Below, piece after piece: positions 49,607 to 58,983 of a DNA stretch of 64,000 nucleotides (positions are counted from its first letter, which is position 1; each line of letters begins with the position of its first letter). Under the pieces are notes generated by a model. It did not search any database and was not told the origin of the DNA. It saw only the letters and a program-made list of their open reading frames with translations. This DNA comes from an uncultured Oscillospiraceae bacterium (GTDB lineage Bacteria; Bacillota; Clostridia; Oscillospirales; Ruminococcaceae). The translations under genes and the position numbers were made by a program. Location of the stretch: NCBI GenBank assembly GCA_934466455.1, contig CAKSLF010000002.1:62001-126000 (forward strand). Reading direction: 5' to 3'.

Positions 49607-50251
49607 TTAAAAATCCTCTTTTATATTCTCCTCGTTGCTCAAAAGCCCGACGATAAACAAAAAGTATTCCGGCACCTTTCCGTTTTCTATCCAAAGGATT
49701 TTCGTTCCGAAAATTTCCTCTGCGGTCTTTACGAGGTTGCCGCCTATGGCGTCGATTGCGGGATGAATTTCTTTTCCATACCTGCAAGGAAGCCCTTTTG
49801 CCCTTGTGCAGCGTTTGCACTTATCGCAATGACCCCCGTCAAGGGCAACAGAACCCGGATTTTCTTTTTCCAGCTCAAAAATCCAGCGGCTTGCAAGCAT
49901 ATAATTTTGATGGCGAATCCGCATTACAAGGTCGTTTATCTGCTCCGGCGTCATAACGCTGTCCGCAATATCATCCGCCAAAGTTACCTTTACGGCAAAG
50001 AGGTGCAAATATTTATAATTGTTCCAATACCTTTCCATAACATCAAAGTCATAGGGCGGGCAGGACCATTTTGTATTATAGTTTGGACATTGTTTGCAGC
50101 ATTCGAGAAATCTCTCAACCTCAACATAGTCCTTTGCGTAATCCGAGGCGTTTATTTTTCTGTATAACCGCTCTATCGTTTTAACACCCTTGGCTCTTCT
50201 GAAACGCACAATAACGCATCCTTTTTTGTTAACAAATTTATCGCCTTGCAT
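49607..50251 (-). CDS. DUF2284 metal-binding protein
   Basis: This 214-residue protein matches DUF2284, predicted metal- or cluster-binding proteins of anaerobes. The cysteine motifs are seen at LECCKQCPNYNTKWSCPPYDFD and HCDKCKRCTRAKGLPC, a ferredoxin-like arrangement, and PAIDAIGGNLVKTAEEIFG is the C-terminal family block. The role is unknown. The ATG at 50251 is taken but lacks a clear site; a TTG at 50266 or a GTG further in (with AAAGGA upstream) are alternatives. It leads the gene at 48784. Confidence 0.82.
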   Translation of the reverse strand: MQGDKFVNKKGCVIVRFRRAKGVKTIERLYRKINASDYAKDYVEVERFLECCKQCPNYNTKWSCPPYDFDVMERYWNNYKYLHLFAVKVTLADDIADSVMTPEQINDLVMRIRHQNYMLASRWIFELEKENPGSVALDGGHCDKCKRCTRAKGLPCRYGKEIHPAIDAIGGNLVKTAEEIFGTKILWIENGKVPEYFLFIVGLLSNEENIKEDF

Positions 50252-50274
50252 CAAGACGATTTTCAAATTTTATT

Positions 50275-50303
50275 ATAGCATAGACTGTCGTTTTTTGCAA
50301 ACA
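50275..50303 (-). promoter_or_regulatory. Promoter of the DUF2284 gene
   Basis: A minus-strand TTGCAA and a perfect TATAAT 17 bases apart lie just upstream of the gene, leaving a very short leader. Confidence 0.6.
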
Positions 50304-50401
50304 ATATAAAGATATCGGAACACATTCCCTTATTGCAATTTTTTCTGTAAAAAGCTATAATATAATCTGCTATATAATTCCTACCGAAAGGATATATACC
50401 G

Positions 50402-51286
50402 ATGAACCGTGTCTTTTCCATAAAGGGAATAACCAATATTGCTACCGCTTTTTTTGGAAAATCAATTCACCGCTCGGCGGCAGCTCTTTCGTATTTTCTA
50501 ACCATGACTATATTCCCTGCGCTTATTTGCATACAATGGCTTTTAGGAACCCTTGGCGAAGATATTATAAACTTCCTTGAGGATTTTTCCGAGCTTATTC
50601 CGGAAAATGCTCTTATGATAATAGAAGATTATCTTTCGTATACCGGGTCCCAGTCAACCGGACTTCTCTCTGTCGGAATAGTTACGGCGATTTATACCGG
50701 AAGTTCCGCATACCGTATGCTTTCCGACCTCTTGCGCAGTATATTCGACAGCCGAGGCGGAAACGCCGTTGTGCGTTTTATTATGAGCTTTATTTGGGCG
50801 GGTGCATTTCTTGTTTTTATCTATATAAGTGCAATTATTATTCTTGCCGGCAGATGGCTTATCGGTTTTCTTGAACCTTTTTTCGCAAAGATTGAATTTA
50901 TCGACCTTGCCGACCTTGCAAACCTCTGGGAATGGTTTCGATTTATTCTCTTAATTGTGTTTTCAACCTTTGTCGTGTATGTACTTTATTTAACCTCTCA
51001 ATGGTACAGCCCATACGAAACCGTTGCTCTGCCCGGAGCAGTTTTTGCTTCCCTCCTGCTTACCGTTGCCAGCCTTATTTTTTCTTGGTTTATAAGCCTT
51101 TCCGTAAACTACTCTCTCATTTACGGCTCTCTTGCTTCAATGATAATCCTCATGTTCTGGCTATATGTCCTTGGAAATATAATCATCATAGGTGCGCTTA
51201 TAAACAAGGAAATCAGCGTGCAAAAAGATGACCCGAAAATTAAATATCACGACAGTATAACAAAATTTATCAAAAGTGATGATTGA
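50402..51286 (+). CDS. YihY/virulence factor BrkB family membrane protein
   Basis: This 294-residue protein has about six helices and the family blocks SAAALSYFLTMTIFPALICIQWLLG, GLLSVGIVTAIYTGSSAYRMLSDLLRSIF and LAGRWLIGFLEP, ending with the SLASMIILMFWLYVLGNIIIIGALINKEI region. The family was once called ribonuclease BN but its role is unknown and it is not a nuclease. AAGGA lies 12 bases upstream of the ATG. It ends at a shared terminator with gdpD. Confidence 0.9.
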   Translation: MNRVFSIKGITNIATAFFGKSIHRSAAALSYFLTMTIFPALICIQWLLGTLGEDIINFLEDFSELIPENALMIIEDYLSYTGSQSTGLLSVGIVTAIYTGSSAYRMLSDLLRSIFDSRGGNAVVRFIMSFIWAGAFLVFIYISAIIILAGRWLIGFLEPFFAKIEFIDLADLANLWEWFRFILLIVFSTFVVYVLYLTSQWYSPYETVALPGAVFASLLLTVASLIFSWFISLSVNYSLIYGSLASMIILMFWLYVLGNIIIIGALINKEISVQKDDPKIKYHDSITKFIKSDD

Positions 51287-51290
51287 TATA

Positions 51291-51330
51291 AAAAACCTCT
51301 GTAAAACTTTTTTGCCTTACAGAGGTTTTT
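51291..51330. terminator. Bidirectional terminator
   Basis: A 14-bp stem, AAAAACCTCTGTAA with TTACAGAGGTTTTT, lies between the convergent YihY-type and gdpD genes. Confidence 0.9.
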
Positions 51331-51340
51331 CTTCAATAAA

Positions 51341-52075
51341 TTATTTTCCGCAATATTCTTTACGGAGTTCAAGGAATTTATCCGGCCAGTTGGTTATTCC
51401 AATCTCAAGCTGGAGCTTAAGAGCCTTTCGCATATCCTTTTCATCGTTTATTGTCCATGCGTTTATCTCTATACCGTTGTTGCGGAGATCCTGCATATTT
51501 TCGTGGTTGAGCATATTAAAGAACGGATGGAAACATTCCGCTCCCCTTGCTCTTGTGTATGCGCCGGGATGAATAAGCCAGCTTTCCTCAAGAAATCCGA
51601 TCTTAACATCTGGCGCAAGCTCCTTAAAGCGGCAACAGGTAAAGTGATTAAAAGAACTTACTATTATCCTATCTCTAAATCCAAATTCATCAATAAGCGA
51701 GAGAACCTTTCTCTCAATATCGGGATATTCATAAACTCCGGTTTTGAATTCAATATTACATTTCATACCGGTTTCTTTAAGAAGTTCAAATACCTCTCTT
51801 AATGTGGGCGGAGCAACAAAGCCGAATTCGCCGTTCTTTACAAAACCGGCATCCAGTGCTTTGAACTCGGCAAGAGTGAGATCTTTAATAAGAGCATCCG
51901 TTCCCGTTGTTCTTATGGCATTTTCGTCGTGCATTACAACAACCTCGCCGTCTTTTGTGGTATGAACATCAAGCTCTATTCCCTCTGCGCCGGCTTCCGC
52001 CGCCTTTTGGAATGCAAGAAGCGTATTTTCGGGATATTTACCGGAAAATCCGCGGTGCGCATATATTTGAGTCAT
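51341..52075 (-). CDS. glpQ: Glycerophosphodiester phosphodiesterase
   Basis: This 244-residue TIM-barrel enzyme hydrolyses glycerophosphodiesters to glycerol 3-phosphate and an alcohol. The catalytic residues appear in IYAHRGFSGKYPENTLLAF (HR and PENT) and IELDVHTTKDGEVVVMHDEN (ExD and HD). INAWTINDEKDMRKAL is the usual C-terminal block. There is no signal peptide, so it is probably cytoplasmic. GGAGG lies 9 bases upstream. It follows the second ABC importer by 95 bases; the transported compound may be its substrate, but a hairpin (52109-52135) lies in the gap. Confidence 0.93.
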   Translation of the reverse strand: MTQIYAHRGFSGKYPENTLLAFQKAAEAGAEGIELDVHTTKDGEVVVMHDENAIRTTGTDALIKDLTLAEFKALDAGFVKNGEFGFVAPPTLREVFELLKETGMKCNIEFKTGVYEYPDIERKVLSLIDEFGFRDRIIVSSFNHFTCCRFKELAPDVKIGFLEESWLIHPGAYTRARGAECFHPFFNMLNHENMQDLRNNGIEINAWTINDEKDMRKALKLQLEIGITNWPDKFLELRKEYCGK

Positions 52076-52108
52076 ACAAAATCGCCTCCTATATTTCAGC
52101 TATAAACA

Positions 52109-52135
52109 TACCGGAAAGCAGTGCGCTTTCCGGTA
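52109..52135 (-). terminator. Hairpin after the second importer operon
   Basis: An 11-bp stem, TACCGGAAAGC with GCTTTCCGGTA, has a 5-base loop and only a weak U-tract on the minus strand (TATGTTTATAG). Confidence 0.5.
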
Positions 52136-52170
52136 CTGTTTTATTGATTATACCACGAAAAGTCCTTTTT

Positions 52171-53178
52171 TCAAAGACCTATTACAAGATTTTTGTCAAC
52201 TGCGGCATAAACCTCGTCGCCTTCGGCAAAGGTCATCTCCCTCTCGAACACAACATCGGCGTTAAGATAGATTGTTCCGCACTCAATTCTGAAGCGAATA
52301 ATATTTCCGTGAGAAATATGGCTGGAAACGGTGCCTTTGAAAACAAAGTCATTATCACCGCCGATAGGATTATGGCTCATTCTTACGATTTCCGGTCTTA
52401 TGGCAACATCCTCGTATCCGAAATCCTCGCCGATTGCGGCATTAAAGCTTGCGCCGGGGATTATATTGTAGTTTCCGATAAATTTTGCCGCAAACTTTGA
52501 AGCCGGAGTTGTATAAAGGTCAACCGGCGTGCCGGATTGCTCAATTCTGCCCTCGTTAAAGAGGTGAATCGTATCCGACATAACCATAGCCTCGTCCTGG
52601 TCGTGGGTTACAAAAATGGTGGTTATATTCAGCTTTTGCTGAATACGCCTAATCTCTATCTGGAGATTGTGGCGCAGCAATGCGTCTATTGCAGAAAGCG
52701 GTTCGTCAAGAAGAAGGACCTTCGGTTCCGTAACCATTGCTCTTGCAAGAGCAACACGCTGCTGTTGACCGCCGGAAAGCTGCATCGGGAACTGGTCGAT
52801 TTTTTCGGAAAGACCGACTATATCGAGCATCTCTTTTACTCTTTCGTCAATTTCGTTCTTCGGAGTACCTTTCATTTTAAGCCCGAAAGCAACATTGTTC
52901 TTAACACTCATATTCGGGAACAGAGAATACTGCTGGAATACCATTCCTATTCCTCTGCGGCGCGGGCTTACATCGGTAATATCCTCTCCGTCAAGATAGA
53001 TTTTCCCGCTGGTTACCTGTTCAAGACCGGAAAGGCAGCGCAAAAGGGTGGATTTTCCGCAGCCGGAGGGTCCAAGCAGGGTTACAAGCTTGCCCTTCTC
53101 TACATCAAGGTTTATATCTTTAAGTACATGGTTCGTGCCAAAGGATTTATTAACATTTTCAAAACGAATATATGCCAT
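52171..53178 (-). CDS. PotA-like ABC transporter ATP-binding protein (second importer)
   Basis: This 335-residue ATPase carries LGPSGCGKST, FQQYSLFPNM, LSGGQQQR, VLLLDEPLSAID and VTHDQDEAM, then a C-terminal TOBE-like domain. It belongs to the polyamine/Fe3+/2-aminoethylphosphonate ATPase group. It is the last gene of a four-gene importer operon, 5 bases after the permease, with GGGGAG upstream. The substrate is not settled by sequence; the neighbouring glycerophosphodiesterase hints at an organophosphate. Confidence 0.9.
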   Translation of the reverse strand: MAYIRFENVNKSFGTNHVLKDINLDVEKGKLVTLLGPSGCGKSTLLRCLSGLEQVTSGKIYLDGEDITDVSPRRRGIGMVFQQYSLFPNMSVKNNVAFGLKMKGTPKNEIDERVKEMLDIVGLSEKIDQFPMQLSGGQQQRVALARAMVTEPKVLLLDEPLSAIDALLRHNLQIEIRRIQQKLNITTIFVTHDQDEAMVMSDTIHLFNEGRIEQSGTPVDLYTTPASKFAAKFIGNYNIIPGASFNAAIGEDFGYEDVAIRPEIVRMSHNPIGGDNDFVFKGTVSSHISHGNIIRFRIECGTIYLNADVVFEREMTFAEGDEVYAAVDKNLVIGL

Positions 53179-53183
53179 AGTTC

Positions 53184-53990
53184 TTATCTCCCCTCTCTTT
53201 TTACCTTTTCAAGCTTACTTCTGCTTTGCAGCGCAAGCACAATCGCCGTAATGGTAAAGGTAAGCAGCATAATAATTACGATGACTGCGGAAGATTCGCC
53301 GGTGGAGCGTTTCATCGCCTGATACAGATAAATCTGGAGGTTCGTGGTTCCGCTTCCTCCAAGGTTTCTGATGATTACATAGTCACCGAAAAGGATACCA
53401 ACGGCAAGAAGGGATGAAACGGTTATACCGCTTATAATATTCGGAACAATTACTCTGAAAAAGGCATAAAGCCTGCTTGCGCCAAGCATCTCTGCCGCCT
53501 CAATAAGCATCGGCATACTGATTGCGTGCATACTGTTGCGTATTCCCTGATATATATGCGGAAGAATAATTATGCAATATGCTCCGATAAGCATAACCAT
53601 TCTGTTTCCGAGAACGGGGTTTCCCTTTGCATAAGCACTTAGTATGGAAACAGAAAGGATAACGCCCTGTATTGTATAGGGTATCATACAAAGAATCTGG
53701 ACATATTTTTCGAGCTTCGGAAAATAAATCGTAACAACAAACAGCGCAAGAAGCATAACAATAATGGTAATAACTATCGGAATTATGCAAATAAGCACGG
53801 TTTGATAGAGTGCCGTAAAGAAATTGCTGCTTGTGAAAAGAGTATTATAGCTGGCAAGCGTAAATCCCTTCGGTACAATCTCCGTCCAGTTCCTGAAAAG
53901 CGAATAAATAAATGTCGCCACAAGCGGAAGTAAAAGCCAAATTATAATAGCCACCATAAAGACATTGGAGAAAAACTTATTCTTTTTCAT
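53184..53990 (-). CDS. ABC transporter permease (PotC-like) of the second importer
   Basis: This 268-residue permease starts MKKNKFFSNVFMVAIIIWLLLPLVATFIYSLF behind GAGGTG, has about six helices and the EAA loop (LIEAAEMLGASRLYAFFRVIVPNIISGI). It pairs with the permease encoded 4 bases upstream. It ends in a basic tail (SRSKLEKVKREGR). Confidence 0.9.
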   Translation of the reverse strand: MKKNKFFSNVFMVAIIIWLLLPLVATFIYSLFRNWTEIVPKGFTLASYNTLFTSSNFFTALYQTVLICIIPIVITIIVMLLALFVVTIYFPKLEKYVQILCMIPYTIQGVILSVSILSAYAKGNPVLGNRMVMLIGAYCIIILPHIYQGIRNSMHAISMPMLIEAAEMLGASRLYAFFRVIVPNIISGITVSSLLAVGILFGDYVIIRNLGGSGTTNLQIYLYQAMKRSTGESSAVIVIIMLLTFTITAIVLALQSRSKLEKVKREGR

Positions 53991-53994
53991 ATTC

Positions 53995-54885
53995 TCACCT
54001 CGTCTTCCAAGCGGTCGTCTTTTTGACAATATAGTTGTCAAGAAGAATTACTGCGCACATAATTACCATCATAACAACGGAAAGTGCTGCGCCAAGCTTT
54101 GGCTTTGATGTAATATCTCCAACGAACATTGCGGAAATATTTACAGGAATAAGGTTAAAGTTATTCATAAGAAGAGCATACGCCGTTGCATAGGCGCAAA
54201 GCGCATTCGCAAAAAGAACGCTTATGGTTCCGAAAATGCTCGGAATCAAAACCGGTATGCCAACCTTAAACCAAAAAGTAGAGTTTCTTCCGCCAAGAAG
54301 CATATTTGCTTCCTGCCACTCCTTGCGTATTCCGTTAAACGCCGGAATAAGAAGCAGGGTGGAAAGCGGAATCTGAAAATATATGTACATCAGGATAAGT
54401 CCCTTACTGCTGTAAAGGTTAAAATTCTGAATAAATTCAATTCCATAAAGATTTGCAAGCTGAGTAATAACGCCAAAATTTCCAAGGAGTATCATATACG
54501 CAAAAGCAAGCGGCACACCGGCAAAGTTTGATGTCATATTAAGAACCGTCATAAACAAAGTGCGCAGCTTGCCCCTTGAGGTATGCGCAGCTTTTGCGCC
54601 GAAAAACGCAAGAATAATACCGACCGCTGTGGAATAAAAAGTAATTTTAAGACTGTTGGTAATAGCTTTTTGGTAGCTTAGAGTAGTAAAAATCTTTTTA
54701 TAGTTATCAAGACAAAAAATAACGGAGCGGTCCGAATCCAAACCAAAAGAGTCTACTACAAGACTTATAAGCGGAATAAGTTCATAAAGCAAAACGATTG
54801 CTATAAAAGGAAGAAGAGCTAACAGGTAAAGATATTTATTAGTATTCTTTATCTTTTTTTTGGCTCTGTCCGGAGCATTATTCAT
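53995..54885 (-). CDS. ABC transporter permease (PotB-like) of the second importer
   Basis: This 296-residue permease has a basic N terminus (RAKKKIKNTNKY), six helices (LYLLALLPFIAIVLLYELIPLISLVV first) and the EAA-type loop (WQEANMLLGGRNSTFWFKVGIPVLIPSI). GAGG lies 7 bases upstream of the ATG. It is preceded by a stem-loop that separates it from the receptor gene. Confidence 0.9.
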   Translation of the reverse strand: MNNAPDRAKKKIKNTNKYLYLLALLPFIAIVLLYELIPLISLVVDSFGLDSDRSVIFCLDNYKKIFTTLSYQKAITNSLKITFYSTAVGIILAFFGAKAAHTSRGKLRTLFMTVLNMTSNFAGVPLAFAYMILLGNFGVITQLANLYGIEFIQNFNLYSSKGLILMYIYFQIPLSTLLLIPAFNGIRKEWQEANMLLGGRNSTFWFKVGIPVLIPSIFGTISVLFANALCAYATAYALLMNNFNLIPVNISAMFVGDITSKPKLGAALSVVMMVIMCAVILLDNYIVKKTTAWKTR

Positions 54886-54904
54886 GGAGTCACCTCATTC
54901 AAGA

Positions 54905-54933
54905 ATGGGGCGCACAAGTTATGTACGCCCCAT
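54905..54933 (-). promoter_or_regulatory. Stem-loop between the receptor and permease genes
   Basis: ATGGGGCG pairs with CGCCCCAT around a 13-base loop in the 76-base gap, without a U-tract on the minus strand. As in the opp operon, it may raise the ratio of receptor to membrane subunits. Confidence 0.5.
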
Positions 54934-54961
54934 TTGTTTACTCTGTGAGTAAAATTAAAGA

Positions 54962-56125
54962 TTACTGAGCGATAAGGGGCTGGATGTTCTCTGCCCACCA
55001 TTCGCCTATCTGAGCGCAAACCTCAGAATAGTGGTCTGCGTCTGCAAAGCCTACTGCATGTGCATAGGTTGCGGGATCAAAGGTAGCGGAAGTTACTTCC
55101 TCGGGTATAACAACATTGGTTCTGGTGGGGATTGCGCCGGATTTTGCAAGGTTAATCTGACCTTCGTCAGAGAAGATGTATTCTCTTGCAAGAGCTGCTG
55201 CAAAAGGAGTAGTGGTATTTGCATTGATAACGGAAGCATAACCGGAAAGGATTGCGCCGTCGGAAGGAATGCCATATTTTACATTGTAGTTCTTTGCCTC
55301 AACAAGTTTTCCTGCATAGGAATATGCGTTATAGGACCAAATTACGCCGAAAGGAACTTCGCCAGATTCAAAGTTATTGTAGGTAATATCGATGCCGTTG
55401 ATGCGTCCTGCTTCAGCCATTTCTTTCCAGAAGTCGAATGCGGGCTGGAGGTTGTCGATATCGCCGCCGAATGCATAAGCAGTAGCGATAACTGCGCCCT
55501 GTCCGTTTGCGCCGCCGACTACATCGCCGATAGCAACTTTATAATCGCCTTCACGAACTGCCTGCCAAGAAGTGGGCATTTCGCCTTTCATAAGGTCGTT
55601 ATTCCAAAGGAAAGCGGTGCATCCGGTGTATGCGATCATCCATTTGCCGTCTTCGCCTTTTGCCCAATCGGGAACGGAATCCCAATAAGAGGTTTTATAG
55701 CCCTGAACAAGCTCTTTACCGTCAGAGCCGACAAGCTTAGTGGTAAAGCCGAAGCCGACATCACCGATTGCTCTGGTGGGGTCGTTTTCGAACATAGCAA
55801 GTTCCTCTGCGGAGCTCATATCCGCATCGTTATGGGTGATGCCGTAAGTAGCGGTGTATCCTTCCCATGTTTCGCCCCAGTTTGCCCAAGAATCGGGCAT
55901 ACCGACGGATTCGAGGTGGCCTTCTGCTTTTGCTTTTTCGATGATTTCATCAAGGGTGTAGTCATTAAGGGTTTTTGTTTCTTCAACGGGTTCGCTGCCC
56001 TCTGTGGGGGTGCTGCCTTCGGAGGGATTAGGTGTTTCCTTCTCGCCTTCACCGGAGCATCCGGCAAAGATAAGAGCCATGCAGGCAATGATTGCGATGA
56101 GTTTGAACCATTTGATCTTACGCAT
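54962..56125 (-). CDS. ABC transporter substrate-binding lipoprotein (second importer)
   Basis: This 387-residue receptor has a lipoprotein signal (WFKLIAIIACMALIFAGC), a proline/glutamate/serine-rich linker, and a periplasmic-binding fold of the Fe3+/polyamine/phosphonate group (LDEIIEKAKAEGHLESVGMPDSWANWGE, VGFGFTTKLVGSDG, YTGCTAFLWNNDLMKGEMPTSW, AREYIFSDEGQINLAKSGAIPTR). The start at 56125 has AAGGA upstream. The tryptophan-rich pocket region is compatible with a small cationic or amino-phosphonate ligand, but the ligand is unknown. It is first in the operon. Confidence 0.9.
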   Translation of the reverse strand: MRKIKWFKLIAIIACMALIFAGCSGEGEKETPNPSEGSTPTEGSEPVEETKTLNDYTLDEIIEKAKAEGHLESVGMPDSWANWGETWEGYTATYGITHNDADMSSAEELAMFENDPTRAIGDVGFGFTTKLVGSDGKELVQGYKTSYWDSVPDWAKGEDGKWMIAYTGCTAFLWNNDLMKGEMPTSWQAVREGDYKVAIGDVVGGANGQGAVIATAYAFGGDIDNLQPAFDFWKEMAEAGRINGIDITYNNFESGEVPFGVIWSYNAYSYAGKLVEAKNYNVKYGIPSDGAILSGYASVINANTTTPFAAALAREYIFSDEGQINLAKSGAIPTRTNVVIPEEVTSATFDPATYAHAVGFADADHYSEVCAQIGEWWAENIQPLIAQ

Positions 56126-56191
56126 TTCGTTCCTTCTCTCTTTTAGTATTTTTGTGTGTTTCGTATGAATTTTTCTCATCATACAATATGT

Positions 56192-56220
56192 ATTATAAAC
56201 TTTTTCATGTATAATGTAAA
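56192..56220 (-). promoter_or_regulatory. Promoter of the second importer operon
   Basis: Minus-strand -35 TTTACA (56215-56220) and perfect -10 TATAAT (56192-56197), 17-base spacer. Confidence 0.75.
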
Positions 56221-56307
56221 GGGTACGGCGGAAATCTGTTTGTTTCGTAGAAAATCGTGCATATTTTTTGTGTAAACTGCACAATTATTTTGTTAAAAAA
56301 ATAATTG

Positions 56308-56336
56308 TTGAATGTCCCAAACTTTTCTGCTAAAAT
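56308..56336 (+). promoter_or_regulatory. Promoter of pepT
   Basis: Plus-strand -35 TTGAAT (56308-56313) and -10 TAAAAT (56331-56336), 17-base spacer, 50 bases before the ATG. Confidence 0.7.
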
Positions 56337-56385
56337 ACCTATATAATATATGCGTATTACGCAAAGAGAATAAGGAGGAGATATT

Positions 56386-57615
56386 ATGAAGGCTTATGAA
56401 CGGCTTCTTAAATATGTTCAATATCCGACAGGCTCCGATGAAAACAGCGAAACCTGCCCCAGCACCCGGGAACAGCTTGTTCTCGGTGCGGCACTCTGCG
56501 ATGAAATGAAGGAGCTTGGCATCTCCGGAGTCGAGATGGACGAAAACGGCTATGTTTACGGAGAAATTCCGGCCTCCGAGGGCTGTGAAAATGCTCCCGT
56601 GCTTGGATTTATCTCCCATATGGATGTTGTTGAGGAGGTTCCGTTTACCAATATAAAGCCCCGCATTGTTGACTACAACGGCGGAGATGTTGTGCTAAAC
56701 GATGAGCTGGGTATAGTTCTTTCGTCCAAAGATTTTCCCGAAATGGCAGATTGCATCGGCAAGCACATAATCGTTACGGACGGCACTACTCTTCTCGGCG
56801 CAGATGATAAAAACGGAATTGCAGAAATCCTTACCGCAGCAGAGGAGCTTATCGCACACCCGGAAATTAAACACGGAACCATAAAAATCGGCTTTACTCC
56901 GGACGAAGAAATCGGTCGGGGTGCTCATAAATTCAATCTTGCACGCTTTGGTGCTGATTATGCCTATACGATGGACGGCGACGCTTTCGGCGGAGTTGAA
57001 TACGAAACATTTAATGCTGCCCATGCAAAAATCAAATTTAACGGTGTTTCTGTTCATCCCGGCAGTGCAAAGGATAAAATGATAAGTGCTGCCCTTGTTG
57101 CTATGGACTTTGACGCTCTTCTTCCCCGTATGGAGCGTCCGGAATATACGGAAGAATATCAGGGCTTTTATTATCTTACCGGAATGCACGGCAGCTGCGA
57201 TAATGCAGAGCTTTCCTACATAATCCGTGACCACGATGAAGAAAAGCTTAAATACCGTGTAGATTATATCCACCGTGCCGCCGCCGAAATCAACCGTCGC
57301 TATGGCGAGGGCGTTGCGGAGGCAGAAACCGGCTTTGACTACAAAAATATGCGCTGCATAATAGAAAACCACTTCCACCTTATTGAAAACGCCCGCAAAG
57401 CAATTGAAAAAGCCGGCGGAGTTCCCGTTTCAAAACCCGTAAGAGGCGGAACCGACGGCTGCGTTCTTTCGTTTATGGGTCTGCCCTGCCCCAATCTCGG
57501 CACCGGTGGTTATAACTTCCACGGAAAATTTGAATTTGCCTGCATAGAGCAGATGGATTCTGCCGTTGAAATGATTAAAAATCTTGCGGAAATCTACGGT
57601 ACGCTCAAAAAATAG
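56386..57615 (+). CDS. pepT: Peptidase T (tripeptide aminopeptidase)
   Basis: This 409-residue M20 zinc peptidase removes the N-terminal residue from tripeptides in the cytoplasm. Zinc ligands and catalytic residues are seen in GFISHMDVVEEVPF, TLLGADDKNGIAEIL, IGFTPDEEIGRGAHKFN, YTMDGDAFGG and the final TGGYNFHGKFEFACIEQM. The dimerisation lid domain lies around 205-320. AAGGAGG lies 8 bases upstream. It would complement the Opp importer by digesting imported peptides, though it is encoded separately. Confidence 0.95.
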   Translation: MKAYERLLKYVQYPTGSDENSETCPSTREQLVLGAALCDEMKELGISGVEMDENGYVYGEIPASEGCENAPVLGFISHMDVVEEVPFTNIKPRIVDYNGGDVVLNDELGIVLSSKDFPEMADCIGKHIIVTDGTTLLGADDKNGIAEILTAAEELIAHPEIKHGTIKIGFTPDEEIGRGAHKFNLARFGADYAYTMDGDAFGGVEYETFNAAHAKIKFNGVSVHPGSAKDKMISAALVAMDFDALLPRMERPEYTEEYQGFYYLTGMHGSCDNAELSYIIRDHDEEKLKYRVDYIHRAAAEINRRYGEGVAEAETGFDYKNMRCIIENHFHLIENARKAIEKAGGVPVSKPVRGGTDGCVLSFMGLPCPNLGTGGYNFHGKFEFACIEQMDSAVEMIKNLAEIYGTLKK

Positions 57616-57631
57616 TTTTCCATTATATAAA

Positions 57632-57667
57632 AAGTTCCGTGCTCGGTTTGAGCACGGAACTTTTTTT
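57632..57667 (+). terminator. Terminator of pepT with GTGCTC/GAGCAC core
   Basis: AAGTTCCGTGCTC pairs with GAGCACGGAACTT across GGTTT, followed by TTTTT. Confidence 0.92.
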
Positions 57668-57698
57668 GGCGCAAATTATACAAAGAAGTGATATATTA

Positions 57699-58922
57699 TC
57701 AGTGCTTTTTGAGCACGAGTGCCGCTGCTGCAAGCACAAGCATTGCGGGTGCCATGCTCATTGCGGGTGCTCCGGTATTAGGGTTCTCTTCGCCCTTTTC
57801 GATTGCAATGGTGCTTCCGCCTACTACATGGATATTGTCGCTTTCTACATTTCCGAGTGCGGCAAGAACTTTTTCCGCATATTTAAGGCTGTCGTAGTTG
57901 CTTACGAGAGCTTTTTCTTCATCGCTGAGAGAATTGTAAGCTTCTCTTGCTTCAGATATAGCTTTGCTGCTGTCCTTGGTTATGGGAGTTCCGATTGCGT
58001 CGATAAGCCCTTCAACCTCCGCAGCTATTTCCTCGCTGGTTTTGTTAAAGCGTACCGCAACATCGTCATATGCGAAATATGCGGGCTGAGAGAAGCCGTA
58101 GCCGTTATCGCTGGAACCGGTTACATTAAACTCTATCTTGGTAACTTCGCCGAGCACGGAGAGATCCCATTTGGTCCAATCGGTAACGATGTTGTCGGGG
58201 CCGTTGCAGAGATAAATCTCCGCTTTGGTTTCAACCGCTTTGCCGTCCTTGTCATAGCCGGTTGCAACAAGCTTTACCCAATCCTTGGGACCGATTTTTG
58301 CGGTAAGTCCGTTACCGTCGGTATAGCAGTTGATTGCATAGCAGATGTTGTTTACATACATATGGTCAACAACACGGGCTACACCGTCGGAAAAAGAAAA
58401 AGACGGAAGGCTCTCGGTCATATTAAACTGGGAACCGTCCATATAGCCGTAATGAACCACAAAGTTATTGGAACCGTTGTGACCGCCGCCGGTTCTCTGG
58501 ATTCCCTCAACGCCTTTTTTGTAAACGGTAAGCTGGTGATTAAAGTCACCGTATTTGGAAGCTTCGCCGGAAACATAGTTGGAAACTGCATGACCGCCGC
58601 TCCAATAGCAATATGAGCCATATGCCTGTGAAAGCATACTTTTGAGGAAAGTGTTGTTATCGTCGCTCCATTTGTATACATCTTCTTCGGTAGAAACGCC
58701 GTACCCGCCGTCACCGTAAAGGAGCAGTCCGCCGTACTGCGGATCATCGATAAGAGAGGACCAATCTTTTTCGCCGACATAGTTTTCGCCGCCCTTGTAG
58801 TCTTCGTCCTCAAAGGTAAGTACACGCAGATTGTAGTCCTTGCGTTCCCAAGCGAATGCGGAAACAGCAAAAATGCTTACAATCATCATCGCTGCCAAAA
58901 GCAGCGACAGGATTTTTTTCAT
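57699..58922 (-). CDS. DUF4465 secreted protein with NPNTG sorting-like end, under cobalamin riboswitch control
   Basis: This 407-residue protein has a signal peptide (MKKILSLLLAAMMIVSIFAVSAFA), a DUF4465 domain (about 30-300; MYVNNICYAINCYTDG, DWVKLVATGYDKDGK, TKIEFNVTGSSDNGYGFSQPAYFAYDDV), a helical FIVAR-like segment (residues about 305-365, SDEEKALVSNYDSLKYAEKVL), and a C-terminal NPNTG (380-384) plus hydrophobic helix and KKH tail that looks like a cell-wall sorting signal. DUF4465 relatives in Bacteroides lie in vitamin B12 uptake loci and, as far as recalled, include a B12-binding surface protein. The upstream cobalamin riboswitch supports a role in capturing cobamides. GGAG lies 7 bases upstream of the ATG. 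Confidence 0.85.
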   Translation of the reverse strand: MKKILSLLLAAMMIVSIFAVSAFAWERKDYNLRVLTFEDEDYKGGENYVGEKDWSSLIDDPQYGGLLLYGDGGYGVSTEEDVYKWSDDNNTFLKSMLSQAYGSYCYWSGGHAVSNYVSGEASKYGDFNHQLTVYKKGVEGIQRTGGGHNGSNNFVVHYGYMDGSQFNMTESLPSFSFSDGVARVVDHMYVNNICYAINCYTDGNGLTAKIGPKDWVKLVATGYDKDGKAVETKAEIYLCNGPDNIVTDWTKWDLSVLGEVTKIEFNVTGSSDNGYGFSQPAYFAYDDVAVRFNKTSEEIAAEVEGLIDAIGTPITKDSSKAISEAREAYNSLSDEEKALVSNYDSLKYAEKVLAALGNVESDNIHVVGGSTIAIEKGEENPNTGAPAMSMAPAMLVLAAAALVLKKH

Positions 58923-58983
58923 AAAAAATCTCCTTCCGTTTCTTTTTTGTATATGCAAAACGGCTTTTTTGCCGAAATTGCCG